A stretch of DNA of 64,000 bases from Ichthyophis bannanicus (Eukaryota > Chordata > Amphibia > Gymnophiona > Ichthyophiidae). Under the pieces are notes generated by a model that saw only the letters and a program-made list of their open reading frames with translations, had not been told where the DNA came from and did not search any database. The position numbers were made by a program, and so were the translations under genes. Positions 43,901 through 54,155 of the stretch are shown piece by piece. The DNA is taken from positions 402,461,440-402,525,439 of the forward strand of contig CM066039.1 in assembly GCA_033557465.1 (NCBI GenBank). The letters are read 5' to 3'. Positions within the stretch are counted from its first letter, which is position 1. Every line of letters starts with the position of its first letter.

Positions 43901-44415
43901 TGCACATGTAGTCCCTTTACACAAAAGCGGAAGCAAGGATGTGGTTGAAAACTACAGGACAGTTAGTCTAATCTCTGTGGTGAGTAAATTATTGGAAGCG
44001 CTGCTCAAAGAGAAAATAGTGAGGTTTCTAGAGTCCAACAGATTACCAGATCCGAGGCATCATGGATTCAGCAGAGGCAAGTCTTCTCAGACAAATCTGA
44101 TCGATTTATTTCTTTTACTGGGTGACCAGGGAGTTGGACCGAGGGAGAGCCCTAGATGTGGTGCATTTAGATGTCAGTAAAGCTTTTGATACCATTCCAC
44201 GTAGGCGACTTATAAACAAACTGAGCACCCTAGGGATGGACCATAAAGTTACTGCTTGGGTTAGAAATTGTTTGAGTGGGAGGCAGCAAAGGGTACAGAT
44301 AAATGGAGTTCACACTGAGGAAAAGGAGGTTACCAGTGGTAAGCACCAGTGATCTGTCCTTGGTCAGATTTTTTTTTTTTTTTTAAACATCTTTGTTAAT
44401 GATATTGCGGAAGGG
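43901..44415 (+). pseudogene. CR1 C2 reverse transcriptase, downstream of A2
   Basis: Reads VENYRTVSLISVVSKLLEAL, DPRHHGFSRGKSSQTNLIDL, VVHLDVSKAFDTIPRRRLIN (motif A Asp) and VTAWVRNCLSGRQQRVQING. Motif B is lost at a stop and a T-run near 44370. Confidence 0.85.
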
Positions 44416-44772
44416 CTGTCGGGTAACCAAGAGACCAGGGTTCAATTCCCACTAGTATTCCTTGTGGCCTTGCGCAAGTCACTTAACCCTACATTGCCTC
44501 AGGCCTGAAACTCAGGTGACAAGACTGACTTTCATATTTTAAACAAATCAGGCAAAGAGGAAGATCATTAGAGAAATACATCATGCCTGGCAAGGTAGGT
44601 GGTCAGCAAAAAAAAGAGGAAGGCCAGCAATGAGATGGATCAATACAACAGCATTTATGGGTGCCATTCTGTCAGCAAAGAGCCGCCTGACTGAAGACTG
44701 AACACAGTTTAGGACAACTATCCAGAGGGTCGCCATGAGTCGAGACAGACTCAACGGCACTAAAAAAAAAAA
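44415..44772 (+). mobile_element. SINE with RTE/BovB-type tail
   Basis: Box B-like 'accagggttcaattccc' and 'gcgcaagtcacttaaccc' body. It ends gtcgccatgagtcgagacagactcaacggcac plus an A run at 44761-44772. The tRNA head is degraded at the 5' side. The central 250 bases differ from the L2-tailed SINEs. Confidence 0.7.
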
Positions 44773-44779
44773 GGAACAT

Positions 44780-46615
44780 CCTTACTAAGGGGCTTGACAC
44801 CAAAAACTTTACTAGGGTCCTCACTGATCAACTAATGCCTCTGAGACATCTTAGCCCATCAAGAGCAATCCAGGTTTATAGACAGTCAGCAGACATTGTA
44901 AATAAAAAGTTGAACACTTCAAATATTATTTGTAAGGCTCCGAAGAGGTCAACCTACTGCTCTCAGTAAATGTTGAAAAGGCCTTTGATAGAGCCTATTA
45001 GTCTTTATGTTCAAGTTCTTGGTAAAGGCTGGAATGGGGCCAAGACTGATCAACTAGCTACGAACAATATATAACAAATAGCGCGGTATAAAAGAAACTG
45101 TAAATAAAATAAATAAATAAAATATATATATATATATATATAACTAACCTTTGGCCTGTATGAACACCCAATGGGGCCATTCTAAAGATTTTGGAGTAAG
45201 GAGAAATATGGGGCAGGACGTCCCCCTATTCCCACTTCCTTTTGCCCTTTTTATGGAGACCTTAGCAAAGAGGGTAAGAGAGAGTGGTCAGACAAAAGGG
45301 ATATGGGGGTTTGTCAAGGTAAAGAAATTTCCCTTTTCGCTATGTTTGTTTTTTGGTTATGGAGCCTGAAGGGTCCCTCCAATCTCTAATGATGGTGCTC
45401 CTGCCTTTAAAGTTAATATTCAGAGTCTGTCTTTATCATATTAAACTGCAGGAGAACAGGTTCAGGTTTTAAAGAACTACCTTTTGGGTGGATCTTCATC
45501 TCTGAGGTATCTTGGTATACAGTTATTAGGAGACAGATCTAAATTATTTGCTCTCAATCATGAACCCTTGGTGGTTCAGATGACTAGAGATATGCAGAGA
45601 TGGGCTAAAATTAAGCATATCCCTAGGGGCAGGCAGAAACTATGAAGATGGTGTTCCTGTATCTTTTCTATACCCTTCCAAGAACCTTAAACAAGAGAAT
45701 ATGTTTAGACTCTTGCATAAACAAATATTAAGTTTCATGCTGTTCAATCAAAAGTCATCTCAGATTGGCAAAACATACAAGGTAAACAAAGGGTGAAGCC
45801 ATAACAGCAGGACTGTCTTCACATCCCTATGCACTACACATTCTCTGCTTCTGGTGGAGATGGGGAGATAACGCATTTGTGTCAATGATTATAGCCATCA
45901 GAGGTAAACTAAAGTCTAAGTTGATGGATGGCAAAACCCATTCTTGGTACACTCCCTTGAAATTTAATAAGGAATTTAGTCTGGGATGGGACACCAATGT
46001 ATTTGAGCAATGGGATGAGGCAGGGCTAGCCTACGTGGAACAGTTCTCTATGTAGGGGAAGATATTAGAATTTGGCGATTTTCAGATTAAATTGCATTTG
46101 ACCTCTGAGGACATTTTCCTATTTTTATAGGTCATGCACTAACTACCCTGAGGGGCCAAAAATTGTCTGAGCCCTTGCATCCTGAAAAATAATATTCAAG
46201 GTTTTATCTGCAGGCTTGAAAACAAAAAGTTAAATAAGTGGTATAGGGAGAAATTAATGTATAAGCATGTCTGGGAAGAGGATCTTGGGTTGCAAATGAG
46301 CAAGGAGCAATGGGGCAACATTTTTTGAAAGAACATCCAGAACAGCCACTTAGATGAAAATGGACATAAGGTCCTCTTGTTTACATATACATGTTGGAGA
46401 TTGCGAATCTAGCAGGACCTTTGCTCGCATTAGGTGGGCTTGCCCGACCATCCAGGGTTTTTGGAGTGCAGTGTTTGATTTCTTAAGCAAGATGGTGCAA
46501 ATACCCATCCCAAGGTCGATGGAAGTGTCTCTGTTAAACTCTATAGTGCTGAAGGTACTGCTGATACCTTTATTGTTTTGGGTGCTACAGCTGCCAGGTT
46601 GGTGGGGATGGCGTG
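44780..46615 (+). pseudogene. L1/Tx1-like reverse transcriptase and C-terminus
   Basis: The plus strand reads VNVEKAFDRAY near 44960-45000 (L1 motif A form). At 45180-45300 it reads FGVRRNMGQDVPLFPLPFAL, then FMETLAKRVRESGQTKGIWG, matching the L1 motif B form (GTRQGCPLSPLLFALxxEPLA..IR...I.GI) with substitutions. Near 46400-46480 a degraded ARIRWACPTIQGFWSAV matches the C-terminal W-x-C-P-x-I-x-x-FW block. It is heavily decayed, with a short tail insertion at about 45063-45143. Confidence 0.75.
45063..45143 (+). mobile_element. Short L2-type tail plus AT microsatellite
   Basis: 'aacaaatagcgcggtataaaagaaactgtaaataaaataaataaataaa' type tail followed by (AT)n at 45122-45142. It is inserted in the L1-like RT. 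Confidence 0.7.
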
Positions 46616-46629
46616 ATGGATGCAAACAC

Positions 46630-47174
46630 AGCCCCCTACCTTCCAGGGATCAATTGCGGTTTAACCTTGGGAGAAAGGCAACTCCCTAAAGCTCCCAAAG
46701 GCCCTTACTAGCTGCTCTTCATCTACAGCCAACAGAGCCTTTATTCTGTGCCCCTAGGTGTTGGAATGCACTACCCCCTGGCATCCGGGCTATCAACAGC
46801 TTAATACAATTTAGGAAAGCCCTCAAATTCTCTCTCTTCAACAAGTACCTTATAGAGTCAGTGTTACCCATTGACCACAGTGTTTCCACTCAGTTATTCA
46901 ATTCCTCGGTGTCTCAATAACACGCCAAGGCTGACTCTCTATAATTATTGAATATATTCTTATCAACTGTTCCTAGTAACATGTTCCCATGCAGTAGTAT
47001 TACCCCTGTAAATAGACTGTAAATAGTTTCCCCTGTTATCCAAGTTCCTTCCCTTGTTATCTGTAAACCCATGCATGTTGAATGTACTGAGATTTTTTGT
47101 TCTATGTGAACCGCGCTGATGCTGAATAGTGCGGTATATAAGAGAATTTAAATAAATAAAAATAAATAAATAAC
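46630..47174 (+). mobile_element. L2-clade LINE 3' end
   Basis: Contains the coding end (WNALPPGIRAINSLIQFRKA, LKFSLFNKYLIES) and a 3' tail 'gtgaaccgcgctgatgctgaatagtgcggtatataagag' with taaataaataa repeats. It is 5'-truncated and inserted in the L1-like element. Confidence 0.8.
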
Positions 47175-47262
47175 TCAAGCTGGGTTATTTGATATGCTAT
47201 ACGTAACAAATGTTTCAGCTTTTGAAAGTGTAAATTAGACTTACCTGCTAATTGTAGTTCCT

Positions 47263-47391
47263 GACGGAACTCCAGTCTAGTCCCGGAAACTCAGGAGTTG
47301 TCCTCTTCCAGCAGCTTGGAGACTGATACACGTCATTCTTTGATGACACTGGTATAAGGACTCAGGCACCGGCTCCTCCTACTCCAGTAAT
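47263..47391 (+). repeat. Left inverted terminal repeat of DIRS D
   Basis: Reverse complement of about 49500-49625, sharing 'agtcccggaaactcaggag', 'cttggagactgatacacgtc' and 'caggcaccggctcctcctac'. Outer extension 47228-47262. Confidence 0.88.
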
Positions 47392-47687
47392 CTATTGACA
47401 AAGCAGACTCACCAGAGCAACAAGTAAAAACACCCACAAAAAAATTGAGAGTGCACAACGAAATAACTATCAAACAAGAAATGGATATCTAACATATCCC
47501 CTATGATAAGTAATTAGACAGACAAGGGTTCTGCTGCCCTGTCCGGAAGAGCAAAATGCCCATACTATTCCCACCCCCTGGGGGGCCCAATACCATCCCC
47601 TGCACCCGAAGCTCCACAGTTCTCTTTGTTCTCTTACCTGTGAAATCTCTGCTTCAGGCTGCAAACACCGGAAAGACTTGGGAGGGG

Positions 47688-47787
47688 ATCCGGGACTAGA
47701 CTGGAGTTCCGTCAGGAACTACAATTAGCAGGTAAGTCTAATTTACACTTCCTTCACGTCCCTCCAGTCTAGTCCCGGAAACTCAGG
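47688..47787 (+). repeat. Internal complementary region of DIRS D
   Basis: 47688-47748 complements the left end (ends aatttacac); 47749-47787 complements the right end (begins ttccttcac). The junction predicts the circle joint ggaa/gtgtaa, which fixes the ends at 47228 and 49639. Confidence 0.88.
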
Positions 47788-47812
47788 AGATGTAACAGAG
47801 CAGTAAAGGTAC

Positions 47813-48820
47813 TTAAAGGACGGGATTAGGAAACCCAGCCTGAAGCACCGCCGCACCAAAACAGGTATCCTTACGTGCCTGAACATCCAACCGATAGTGC
47901 TTAACAAAGGAATTCAAAGACGACCACGTCGCCGCCTTACAAATTTCTGCTGCAGGCACAAAAGCGCACTCCGCCCAGGAAGCCGCTTGCGCTCTTGTAG
48001 AATGCGCTCGTAACCCGTCCGGTACCGACTTTCCCTTCAGAAGATAGGTGGACGCAATGGTTTCCTTGATCCATCTAGCAATCGACGCTTTAGACGCAGC
48101 TTCCCCTTTGCGAGGACCGCCGAACAACACAAACAATCTATCTGATCTTCTGAACATCGCCGTCCGCATGAGATAGCGCTTCAATGCCCTTCGCACATCC
48201 AAAAGATGTAACTGCGGAGTAACAGACCCCTCCGCCTTACGGAACACCGGAAGGGACACCACCTGATTCACATGAAAGGGAGACAGGACCTTTGGCAAGA
48301 AGGATGGAACCGGACGTAACACCACCTTAGACTCAGGAAAAGCCAGGAACGGCTCTCTACAGGATAACGCCTGCAATTCCGATATCCGCCGTGCTGACGC
48401 AATGGCCATTAAGAACACGACCTTTAGAGAAAGATCTTTTAAAGTCGCTTTCGCTAAAGGCTCAAACGGCTGGGAAGTTAATGCCGCCAATACCAACTGA
48501 AGAGCCCAAGTCGGAACTGACTGCCTGCACGGCGGTCTCAAAACACTCACCGCCTTCAGAAATCTCTTAACATCTGGATGTGTACCGAGCGCTTGCCCCT
48601 TGATCTTACCTCTGTAACAGGAAAGCGCTGCCAACTGAACCCGCAAGGACGTGGCCGCCAACCCCTTGTGGAACCCATCTTGCAAAAACGCTAACACCTG
48701 TGGAATCGTAGCCCGTAAGGCTTTGCAATACCTATCCAAACACCAAGCCTCAAACACTCGCCAGACGCGGACATACGCTAAAGACGTAGATCTCCTACGC
48801 GCTCTCAACAAAAAATTCAA
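47813..48820 (-). CDS. DIRS D tyrosine recombinase, intact
   Basis: A complete frame of 335 codons. Blocks in order: RARRRSTSLAYVRVWRVFEA (core-binding), SLRVQLAALSCYRGKI, LQLVLAALTSQPFEPL, VVFLMAIASARRISELQALS (first Arg), VLSPFHVNQVVSLPVF, GLRAHSTRAQAASWA (His-x-x-Arg), AATWSSLNSFVKHYRLDV (Trp and Tyr). All expected catalytic residues are present. It is shorter than the A2 frame because it has no upstream overlap with pol. Being the only gene in a 2.4-kb element, it could act on its own ends or on relatives. Expression is not shown. Confidence 0.9.
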   Translation of the reverse strand: MNFLLRARRRSTSLAYVRVWRVFEAWCLDRYCKALRATIPQVLAFLQDGFHKGLAATSLRVQLAALSCYRGKIKGQALGTHPDVKRFLKAVSVLRPPCRQSVPTWALQLVLAALTSQPFEPLAKATLKDLSLKVVFLMAIASARRISELQALSCREPFLAFPESKVVLRPVPSFLPKVLSPFHVNQVVSLPVFRKAEGSVTPQLHLLDVRRALKRYLMRTAMFRRSDRLFVLFGGPRKGEAASKASIARWIKETIASTYLLKGKSVPDGLRAHSTRAQAASWAECAFVPAAEICKAATWSSLNSFVKHYRLDVQARKDTCFGAAVLQAGFPNPVL

Positions 48821-48829
48821 AACGCAGCT

Positions 48830-49490
48830 TCCTTCATCGAAAAAAGAGAAATTGAAGAGAAATTGAAGCCCCCAACGCGCTGCCGAGCTTTCCCGCCCAA
48901 AACGGGCCGCGGCGGGAAACTGCCGCTACACGGGCCTAATTCCCCGCTTGAAATCCCCGAAGTCAGCAACCAACCTTCAAACAAACTGGGAGCTTACCTG
49001 ACTGCCCCAAGAGCCAGGAAGAGCCCCTCTCCTCGGGAATCGTTCCACGACGAAGTGCCCCACTGCCAAACCGAACCGGCAAAGAGCTCAGCAGAGAACT
49101 GTGACTGAGCTGCTCCCGGCTGCCCGATCTCCCAAGCGCTTGCAGGCAACACCTCTGCGTTGCGCTGGAGAAGGCAGACAATCAGAAGGGGACACCCCCG
49201 GGCTGCTCCCCGGCTTGAAACTCTTTCTGCCCTCTGTCTCTCCGGTAAGAGGGAAGATAGAAAAAGAGGCAGCACAGCAGAATAAAGGGATCTCCCAATT
49301 CCACACTGGCCCACAGTACTGCCCACTAAACCTAGTACCAAGAACTAGACCTTAACCAAAAATGCAAATGCAAAATAAATGACCCAATTTGGAAACATAA
49401 ATGAACCCCACTAACTAAAACTACCAATACTACAGTCCTTAATTGCATCTCTAGTGAGCCAGGAGCTCTGGCTCACATCCTCCAGCTGCT
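48830..49490. other. Non-coding interior of DIRS D
   Basis: GC-richer stretch (cccgccc, gccgcggcggg) between recombinase and right repeat. It is open in several frames but with no gag, zinc-knuckle or RT motifs. It may hold the element's promoter or leader; that is inference. Confidence 0.5.
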
Positions 49491-49499
49491 TGGAGACTG

Positions 49500-49625
49500 A
49501 TAGAACTGGAGTAGGAGGAGCCGGTGCCTGAGTCCTTATACCAGTGTCATCAAAGAATGACGTGTATCAGTCTCCAAGCTGCTGGAAGAGGATGACAACT
49601 CCTGAGTTTCCGGGACTAGACTGGA
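49500..49625 (+). repeat. Right inverted terminal repeat of DIRS D
   Basis: Pairs with 47263-47391. The unique right extension is only ...ggatgtgaaggaa to 49639. Confidence 0.88.
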
Positions 49626-49639
49626 GGGATGTGAAGGAA

Positions 49640-49937
49640 CTATGGTCTTATTACCTTGAGTGTGCAAAGGATTAATGGTTAATAAAGGGGATGGACTACA
49701 ACACACAAATTTTCAGACTCAAATGGACAGGATTCGTTCTGTTAGATGGGGGAGGTGGCGGCTTCCCTGATTAGGAATGTTGGGGGTACATAGTTGTATC
49801 ACCTTGGCAAATATATATTATGTTATTGGAGTTGAGGAGTTAATGTATCATTCTGTTCTATCTGCAGTGCACTCGGACTTGAGAACGTATAGGAGACTTA
49901 AAAAAGTGTTAACAAAAATAAAGTTAAAAAAAAAAGA
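49640..49937 (+). other. L1-like LINE 3' end with poly-A
   Basis: Begins ctatggtcttattacc right after DIRS D and ends aataaagttaaaaaaaaaag, with an AATAAA signal (49917) just before the A run. This fits the 3' UTR of the L1/Tx1-like LINE. Confidence 0.6.
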
Positions 49938-50529
49938 CGTGTCTTGACATGAGGTGCCTACTTTGCTGATAGGCATAGCTGAGGGCATGGTTTGGACACA
50001 GTACAGGTGGAGTTTGCAAGTATGCATGTTGATTATAAAATACCTTAATCTATGCGAGAACTTGACAACTTTATGAGTCTTCATTCACATCTGCTATATG
50101 CGCTTGAATTTAAGGCACAATCTCTGCTACTTAGGTGCCCCGTTATAAAATTACCCTTTTAATGCTTCATGGTATATTTGTCCCAGCTGTCTGTCATCTT
50201 TAAACTAAGTATTGCTGTTTCTCAAGATGTTCGATAACGACAGCTAAAGTTTAAAGACAACTGTGCCTGGATGAATAATTTGGGGAAGAGGCAATCTTAA
50301 AAAAAAAATAAAAGGGTGCCCAGCCACAAAGGTTTGCTTAGGGTCCCATAAGTGGTTAAAGCAGCCCTGTTTTAACTCTATAACAGGGATCCCCCAAATT
50401 AATGCCCATGTTCTGGATGTGACCTTTGTAGTGAATTTTTCTGGCCCTCCATGCTTTTCCTGGGTGAAGATTAGATCAGGCCCTCTGAGCAAGTTTTTTT
50501 TCCCTCCATTTGTGAAAGCACTCTGACTT
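49938..50529. other. Unexplained sequence
   Basis: No domain or repeat recognised. A short A run is at 50300-50309. Confidence 0.35.
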
Positions 50530-50725
50530 CTTGTTATACTGTCCTTCACTTGTCATATCAAAGCGGTTTACAATTTATAAAAAGTAGGTAAAACAGAAGA
50601 TCGATCAGATATAGTACTCTGAGTACAGCACTCCACCCTGCCAACCAAGCACAGTTAAATCCCACTGAGAAAAAGCAAGCTTATAGTCCTGCCTTGAACC
50701 TCTGGTGAGGTTTCTAATTATTATT
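50530..50725 (-). mobile_element. Fragment of an L2-type tail
   Basis: 'atactgtccttcacttgtcatatcaaagcggtttacaattt' is the inverted form of the L2/SINE tail. Boundaries are approximate. Confidence 0.5.
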
Positions 50726-50740
50726 TTATTTAGAGGGTTT

Positions 50741-51958
50741 TTTTTTATTTATTTAGAGTTTTTTCTATACCGTGCTATTCATCATCAGTGCGGTTCACAG
50801 ATAACATAAATGTCCGGTGTGGGGGATCTACAGCGGACTTACAGTAAAACAGGGGAGTTTAACTTGGAGAACAGATAAAACTATATACAAGTTAGTAACA
50901 GTTTAGCATTGGGTTTGGTAATGTTCAAAGAATGAATGAATGGTGTGACTCATATATATACATAATGTTTACAAGTCGAAGGGATGTGTGGAGTCATGAG
51001 TGAGTCAGGGGTAGTTACCGGGGGGGGAGGGGGGTTAGGAGATCAGAAGAGGTGCGTGGAGTGTCTAACTTAGTGGGTGCTAGGTTGGGTAAAGGTGCGG
51101 CTACGTGATGTCTTCTGAGTTGGCGAAGCATTGAAGAAAAAGGTGGTGCTTCAGTGCCTTTCTGAACTGGGGAAGGTTGTCAATGGCACGGATGTTGGTT
51201 GGTAAGGTGTTCCAGCAGGAAGGTGCAGATAGTGCGAAGGCCCGGTTTCTGGTGGCTTTTGAGCATTTGGTGATGGTTTTCGGGAGTAGTAGGGTATTGG
51301 TGGCGGTAGACCTTCTCAGTCTGTTAGGGGGGGGTAATTTGGATGAGTTCGGAGAGGGAGATGGATGTGCATTTGTTGATGGCTTTGAATGTTAAGATTT
51401 TGAAGGTGATCCTATAGTGGACCGGTAGCCAGTGCAGGGTTTTCAGGATAGGGGTGATAAGGTCTCGTCTCGAAGCTCCATATAGGGTTATGGCTGCCGT
51501 GTTCATTGCGAATTGCAAAGGTTGTAATGTGCTCTTTGGAAGGCCGTGGAGTATGGAGTTGGCGTAGTCGAAGTGAGGCATAACTAACGCTTGAAAGACT
51601 GTTCGAAAGTTTTCTGGCTCTAGTAGCTGTCTCATATGACGTAACATCCGGACTTTGTGATAAATCGCATTTACTGTGTTGCTTATCTGGGCATTAAGGT
51701 TGAAATGTTGATCGAGCATTACTCCAAGGTAGCGTATCTGTCTTAGTGAGGAGCTTGGCATCGCGTACTTTCAGTGAAGCAAGTGGGGTGAATGCTTGAT
51801 CTCTGCTGATGAAGAGTACATCCGTCTTTTTGAGGTTTAATTTAAGCTTTTGTGTTTGTAGCCAGCCTGTAACTGCATCGAAGCAGGTGGATAACCGGGA
51901 TAGATCTGGGTGATCCGTGCGTATTGGAATGAACATGAGGACATCATCCGCGTATACA
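50741..51958 (-). pseudogene. L2-clade LINE (copy H), RT end and 3' region
   Basis: On the minus strand: VYADDVLMFIPI (catalytic motif C, near 51955), LQTQKLKLNLKKTDVLFISR, IRYLGVMLDQHFNLNAQISN, VFQALVMPHFDYANSILHGL and LKTHLHWLPV-type tail (LKTLHWLPVHYRITFKILTF). The 3' tail at 50741-50810 has the inverted tttatttatttagag...taccgtgctattc form. The 5' half continues at 57611. Confidence 0.85.
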
Positions 51959-51985
51959 GCACAGTTACTTACCTGTAACATGTGA

Positions 51986-52146
51986 TCTCTGGGAACAGCA
52001 GGAATAAGTCTTCACATATGGGTATCGTCGGTACCGACGGAGCCTGCGCGGGAATGCTCCCCAGCGTCCAGTAAGAAAGCTTATGGGAGCATCCCACAGC
52101 GCCTGCGCGCTGCCTTCCCGCCTTTCCCAACCGCCTCTCTCCAGTT
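51986..52146 (+). repeat. Left inverted terminal repeat of DIRS A3
   Basis: Reverse complement of 57453-57610. The outer 27 bases (51959-51985) have one change in the palindrome (acctgtaacatgt). Confidence 0.9.
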
Positions 52147-52226
52147 CGAGTTTTAAAGCTGAGACAAAGAGAGAGAGAGGAAAGGAAAGATAGAGAGATA
52201 CAACTCCTAGGGGAGGTGGGTGGGTT

Positions 52227-52324
52227 GTGAAGACTTATTCCTGCTGTTTCCAGAGATCACCTGTTACAGGTAGGTAACTGTGCTATCTCCAGGAACCAGC
52301 AGGAATGAGTCTTCACATATGGGG
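52227..52324 (+). repeat. Internal complementary region of DIRS A3
   Basis: Same two-part layout as A1/A2, meeting at tgct/atctcc. It reads acaggtaggtaac where A1, A2 and A4 read acaggtaagtaac. Confidence 0.88.
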
Positions 52325-52439
52325 ACTCCCTAGCTGCAGATGCCAGGGAGAGACCCCATGGTTGTGTGCCCTTGCAGAGGGCTCCACTTCCTCCCCATGG
52401 ATCTCTGGCATCCAACCAGGGTAGGTGGGTGGGAGTTGA

Positions 52440-53470
52440 TTAGGAATGGAACAGGTGTTTGAGGACAGCCTGACCAAACGAGGCATCCCAGCGGGAGTCC
52501 TTGTCCAAACACTAATGGGCTGTGAAGGTGTGAACCGAGGCCCAGGTGGCCGCTCAACAGATCTGGTCGATGGACACAGAGTTTAGATGAGCCATTGAGG
52601 CTGCCATGGCTCTCACAGTGTGAGCTGTGACATGGCCCTCCAGAGAAATGTTCTTACTCTGGTAGGTGAAAGAAATACACTGAGCAATCCAGCTGGATAG
52701 TGTTCTCTTAGAGACTGGAAGTCCTAAATGAGAAGGATCAAAAGCAACAAAGAGTTGAGAAGACTTTCTATGTTGCTGTGTTCTTTGTAAGTAGAAAGCG
52801 AGAGCTCTTACAATCCAAGGTATGAAGATCCCTCTCTGCATTTGATGCATGAGGTCCTGGAAAAAAGACAGGTAAATATACCTCCTGGTTCAGATGAAAA
52901 GGCGAGACCACTTTAGGCATAAAGTGTGGATTGGTCCTGAGGACTACCTTATCATGATGGAACCTTGTATAAGGTGGATTAGCCACCAAAGCTTGCAGCT
53001 CACTGATGCGGCGTGCTGAGGTGACTGCAATGAGAAAAACAACTTTCCAAGAAAGAAATTTCAAGGTGGTGGCTAAAGGTTCAAAGGGTGGCTTCATAAG
53101 CTGGCCAAGAACCAGGTTTAAGTCCCATGCCACTGGAGGTGGTCTAATGGGAGGTTTAGTTAAAAGAAGGCCTCTCATGAATCTTGCTATAAGAGGGTGA
53201 GAGGAGATAGGTTGTCCATTGAGAGGCTTGAGGGAAGCTGCAATAGCACTCAAATGGACTCTTACTGAATTAGTTTTTAGGCCTGCATGGGATAGATGCA
53301 GGAGATACGCTAGTAGAGAATTCAGAGGTATTGCAAGAGGGTTTAGACCCTTCTCTGAACACCAAATGGTGAATCATTTCCATTTGAAAGCATAGGAACG
53401 TCGAGTAGAAGGCTTCCTAGAGGTATGAACAACATCTCTGACTTGTTGAGAGAGATGAAAATCTTGAAGG
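52440..53470 (-). pseudogene. DIRS A3 tyrosine recombinase, broken
   Basis: Pieces in three frames: 53470-53374 (start; stop near 53372), 53253-52768 (WDLNLVLGQLM, SARRISELQALV with the first Arg), and 52850-52554 (AFYLQRTQQHRKSS, HTVRAMAASMA, AATWASVHTFTAHY). Catalytic residues are still readable, but frameshifts near 52810 and 53370 disable it. Confidence 0.85.
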
Positions 53471-53471
53471 T

Positions 53472-54155
53472 CTAGGCCCTCAGCAACCAAGCCCTGAGAT
53501 GGAGCGACTGGGGGTTTGGGTGCCACAATGTTCCGTCTTCCTGGGACAGAAGGTCTGGTGCAGATCCTAAGTCCAGGGAAGGAGCTTGAGAGAGATGCAG
53601 AAGTAGAGGGTACCACACTTGGCGTGGCCAATGTGGTGCTATGAGGATCATGGTCCCTCGATCTCTCTGAAGCTTGAATAGTGTTTTGGGAATTAGGGGA
53701 ATTGGTGGAAAGGCATAAAGGAAGTCTTGACCCCAGTGAAGGAGGAAGGCATCCTTGGCCTGAACTCCCTGACACGGAATTCTGGAGCAGAATCGGGGAA
53801 GTTTGGCATTCCACGGACTTGCGAAGAGGTCTATGTCCGGGGTTCCCCAAATTTGAAAAATCCTGGCTACCTGGTCCATGTGGAGGGACCACTCGTGTGG
53901 GAGCAGAACTCGACTGAGTCTGTCCGCCCAAGAGTTTTGAATACCTGGAAGATATACTGCCAGATGATGGATGTGATGCTCTCTGGCGAAGGCCCACAGT
54001 CGCAAAGCTTCGTTGCAAAGCGACAGAGAGCCAGTCCCTCCCTGCTTGTTTACACAGAACATGACTACTTGATTGTCCGTATGGATAAGGACTGTCCTGT
54101 AGCTGAGCAGGGAATGGAACACTCTGAGAGCTAAGAATATGGCTCTGAGTTCCAA
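53472..54155 (-). CDS. DIRS A3 RNase H end plus methyltransferase-like region
   Basis: An open frame of about 227 residues. RNase H: ELRAIFLALRVFHSLLSYRT, LIHTDNQVVMFCVNKQGG, WADRLSRVLLPHEWSL. Methyltransferase-like part: PDIDLFASPWNAKLPRF, KDAFLLHWGQDFLYAFPPIP, LIAPHWPRQVWYPLL. The N-P-P-Y catalytic motif of the related phage adenine methyltransferases is F-P-P-I here, so methylation is unlikely. It is separated from RT by one frameshift near 54270. Confidence 0.8.
   Translation of the reverse strand: MELRAIFLALRVFHSLLSYRTVLIHTDNQVVMFCVNKQGGTGSLSLCNEALRLWAFAREHHIHHLAVYLPGIQNSWADRLSRVLLPHEWSLHMDQVARIFQIWGTPDIDLFASPWNAKLPRFCSRIPCQGVQAKDAFLLHWGQDFLYAFPPIPLIPKTLFKLQRDRGTMILIAPHWPRQVWYPLLLHLSQAPSLDLGSAPDLLSQEDGTLWHPNPQSLHLRAWLLRA

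Larger units (their letters stand above)
36354..44415 (+). mobile_element. CR1 LINE copy C2 (5'-truncated) carrying DIRS A2
   Basis: Colinear with copy C1 from the ORF1-ORF2 junction (ctgttccaaggattgcagagc) through endonuclease and RT. It is interrupted at 37890-43900 by DIRS A2 and ends near 44415 in a SINE. C1 at about 13850-13880 supplies the empty site for the A2 insertion. Confidence 0.85.
47228..49639 (-). mobile_element. DIRS D: recombinase-only, non-autonomous DIRS
   Basis: A 2.41-kb element with terminal repeats (left about 47263-47391, right about 49500-49625), a complementary region (47688-47787) and one intact gene, the recombinase. The remaining 48830-49490 is non-coding. It lacks gag, RT and RNase H. 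It sits in the L1-like LINE, whose sequence resumes at 49640, with no visible target duplication. Its terminus differs from A, B and C but carries the same ACTTACCTG motif. Confidence 0.88.
34300..49937 (+). mobile_element. L1/Tx1-like LINE, outer shell of a nested block
   Basis: Pieces occur in the expected order on the plus strand: ORF1-like (34300-35390), endonuclease end (35600-36070), RT and C-terminus (44780-46615) and a 3' UTR with poly-A at 49937. They are separated by DIRS C, CR1 C2 (with A2), a SINE, an L2 3' end and DIRS D. Treating them as one copy is inference from order, orientation and continuity; the gaps are not proven to be single insertions. Confidence 0.6.

Noticed and set aside
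48863..49355. Gag gene in DIRS D
   Set aside because: Open frames on both strands lack the zinc knuckle and the conserved gag C-terminal block; openness reflects GC content.
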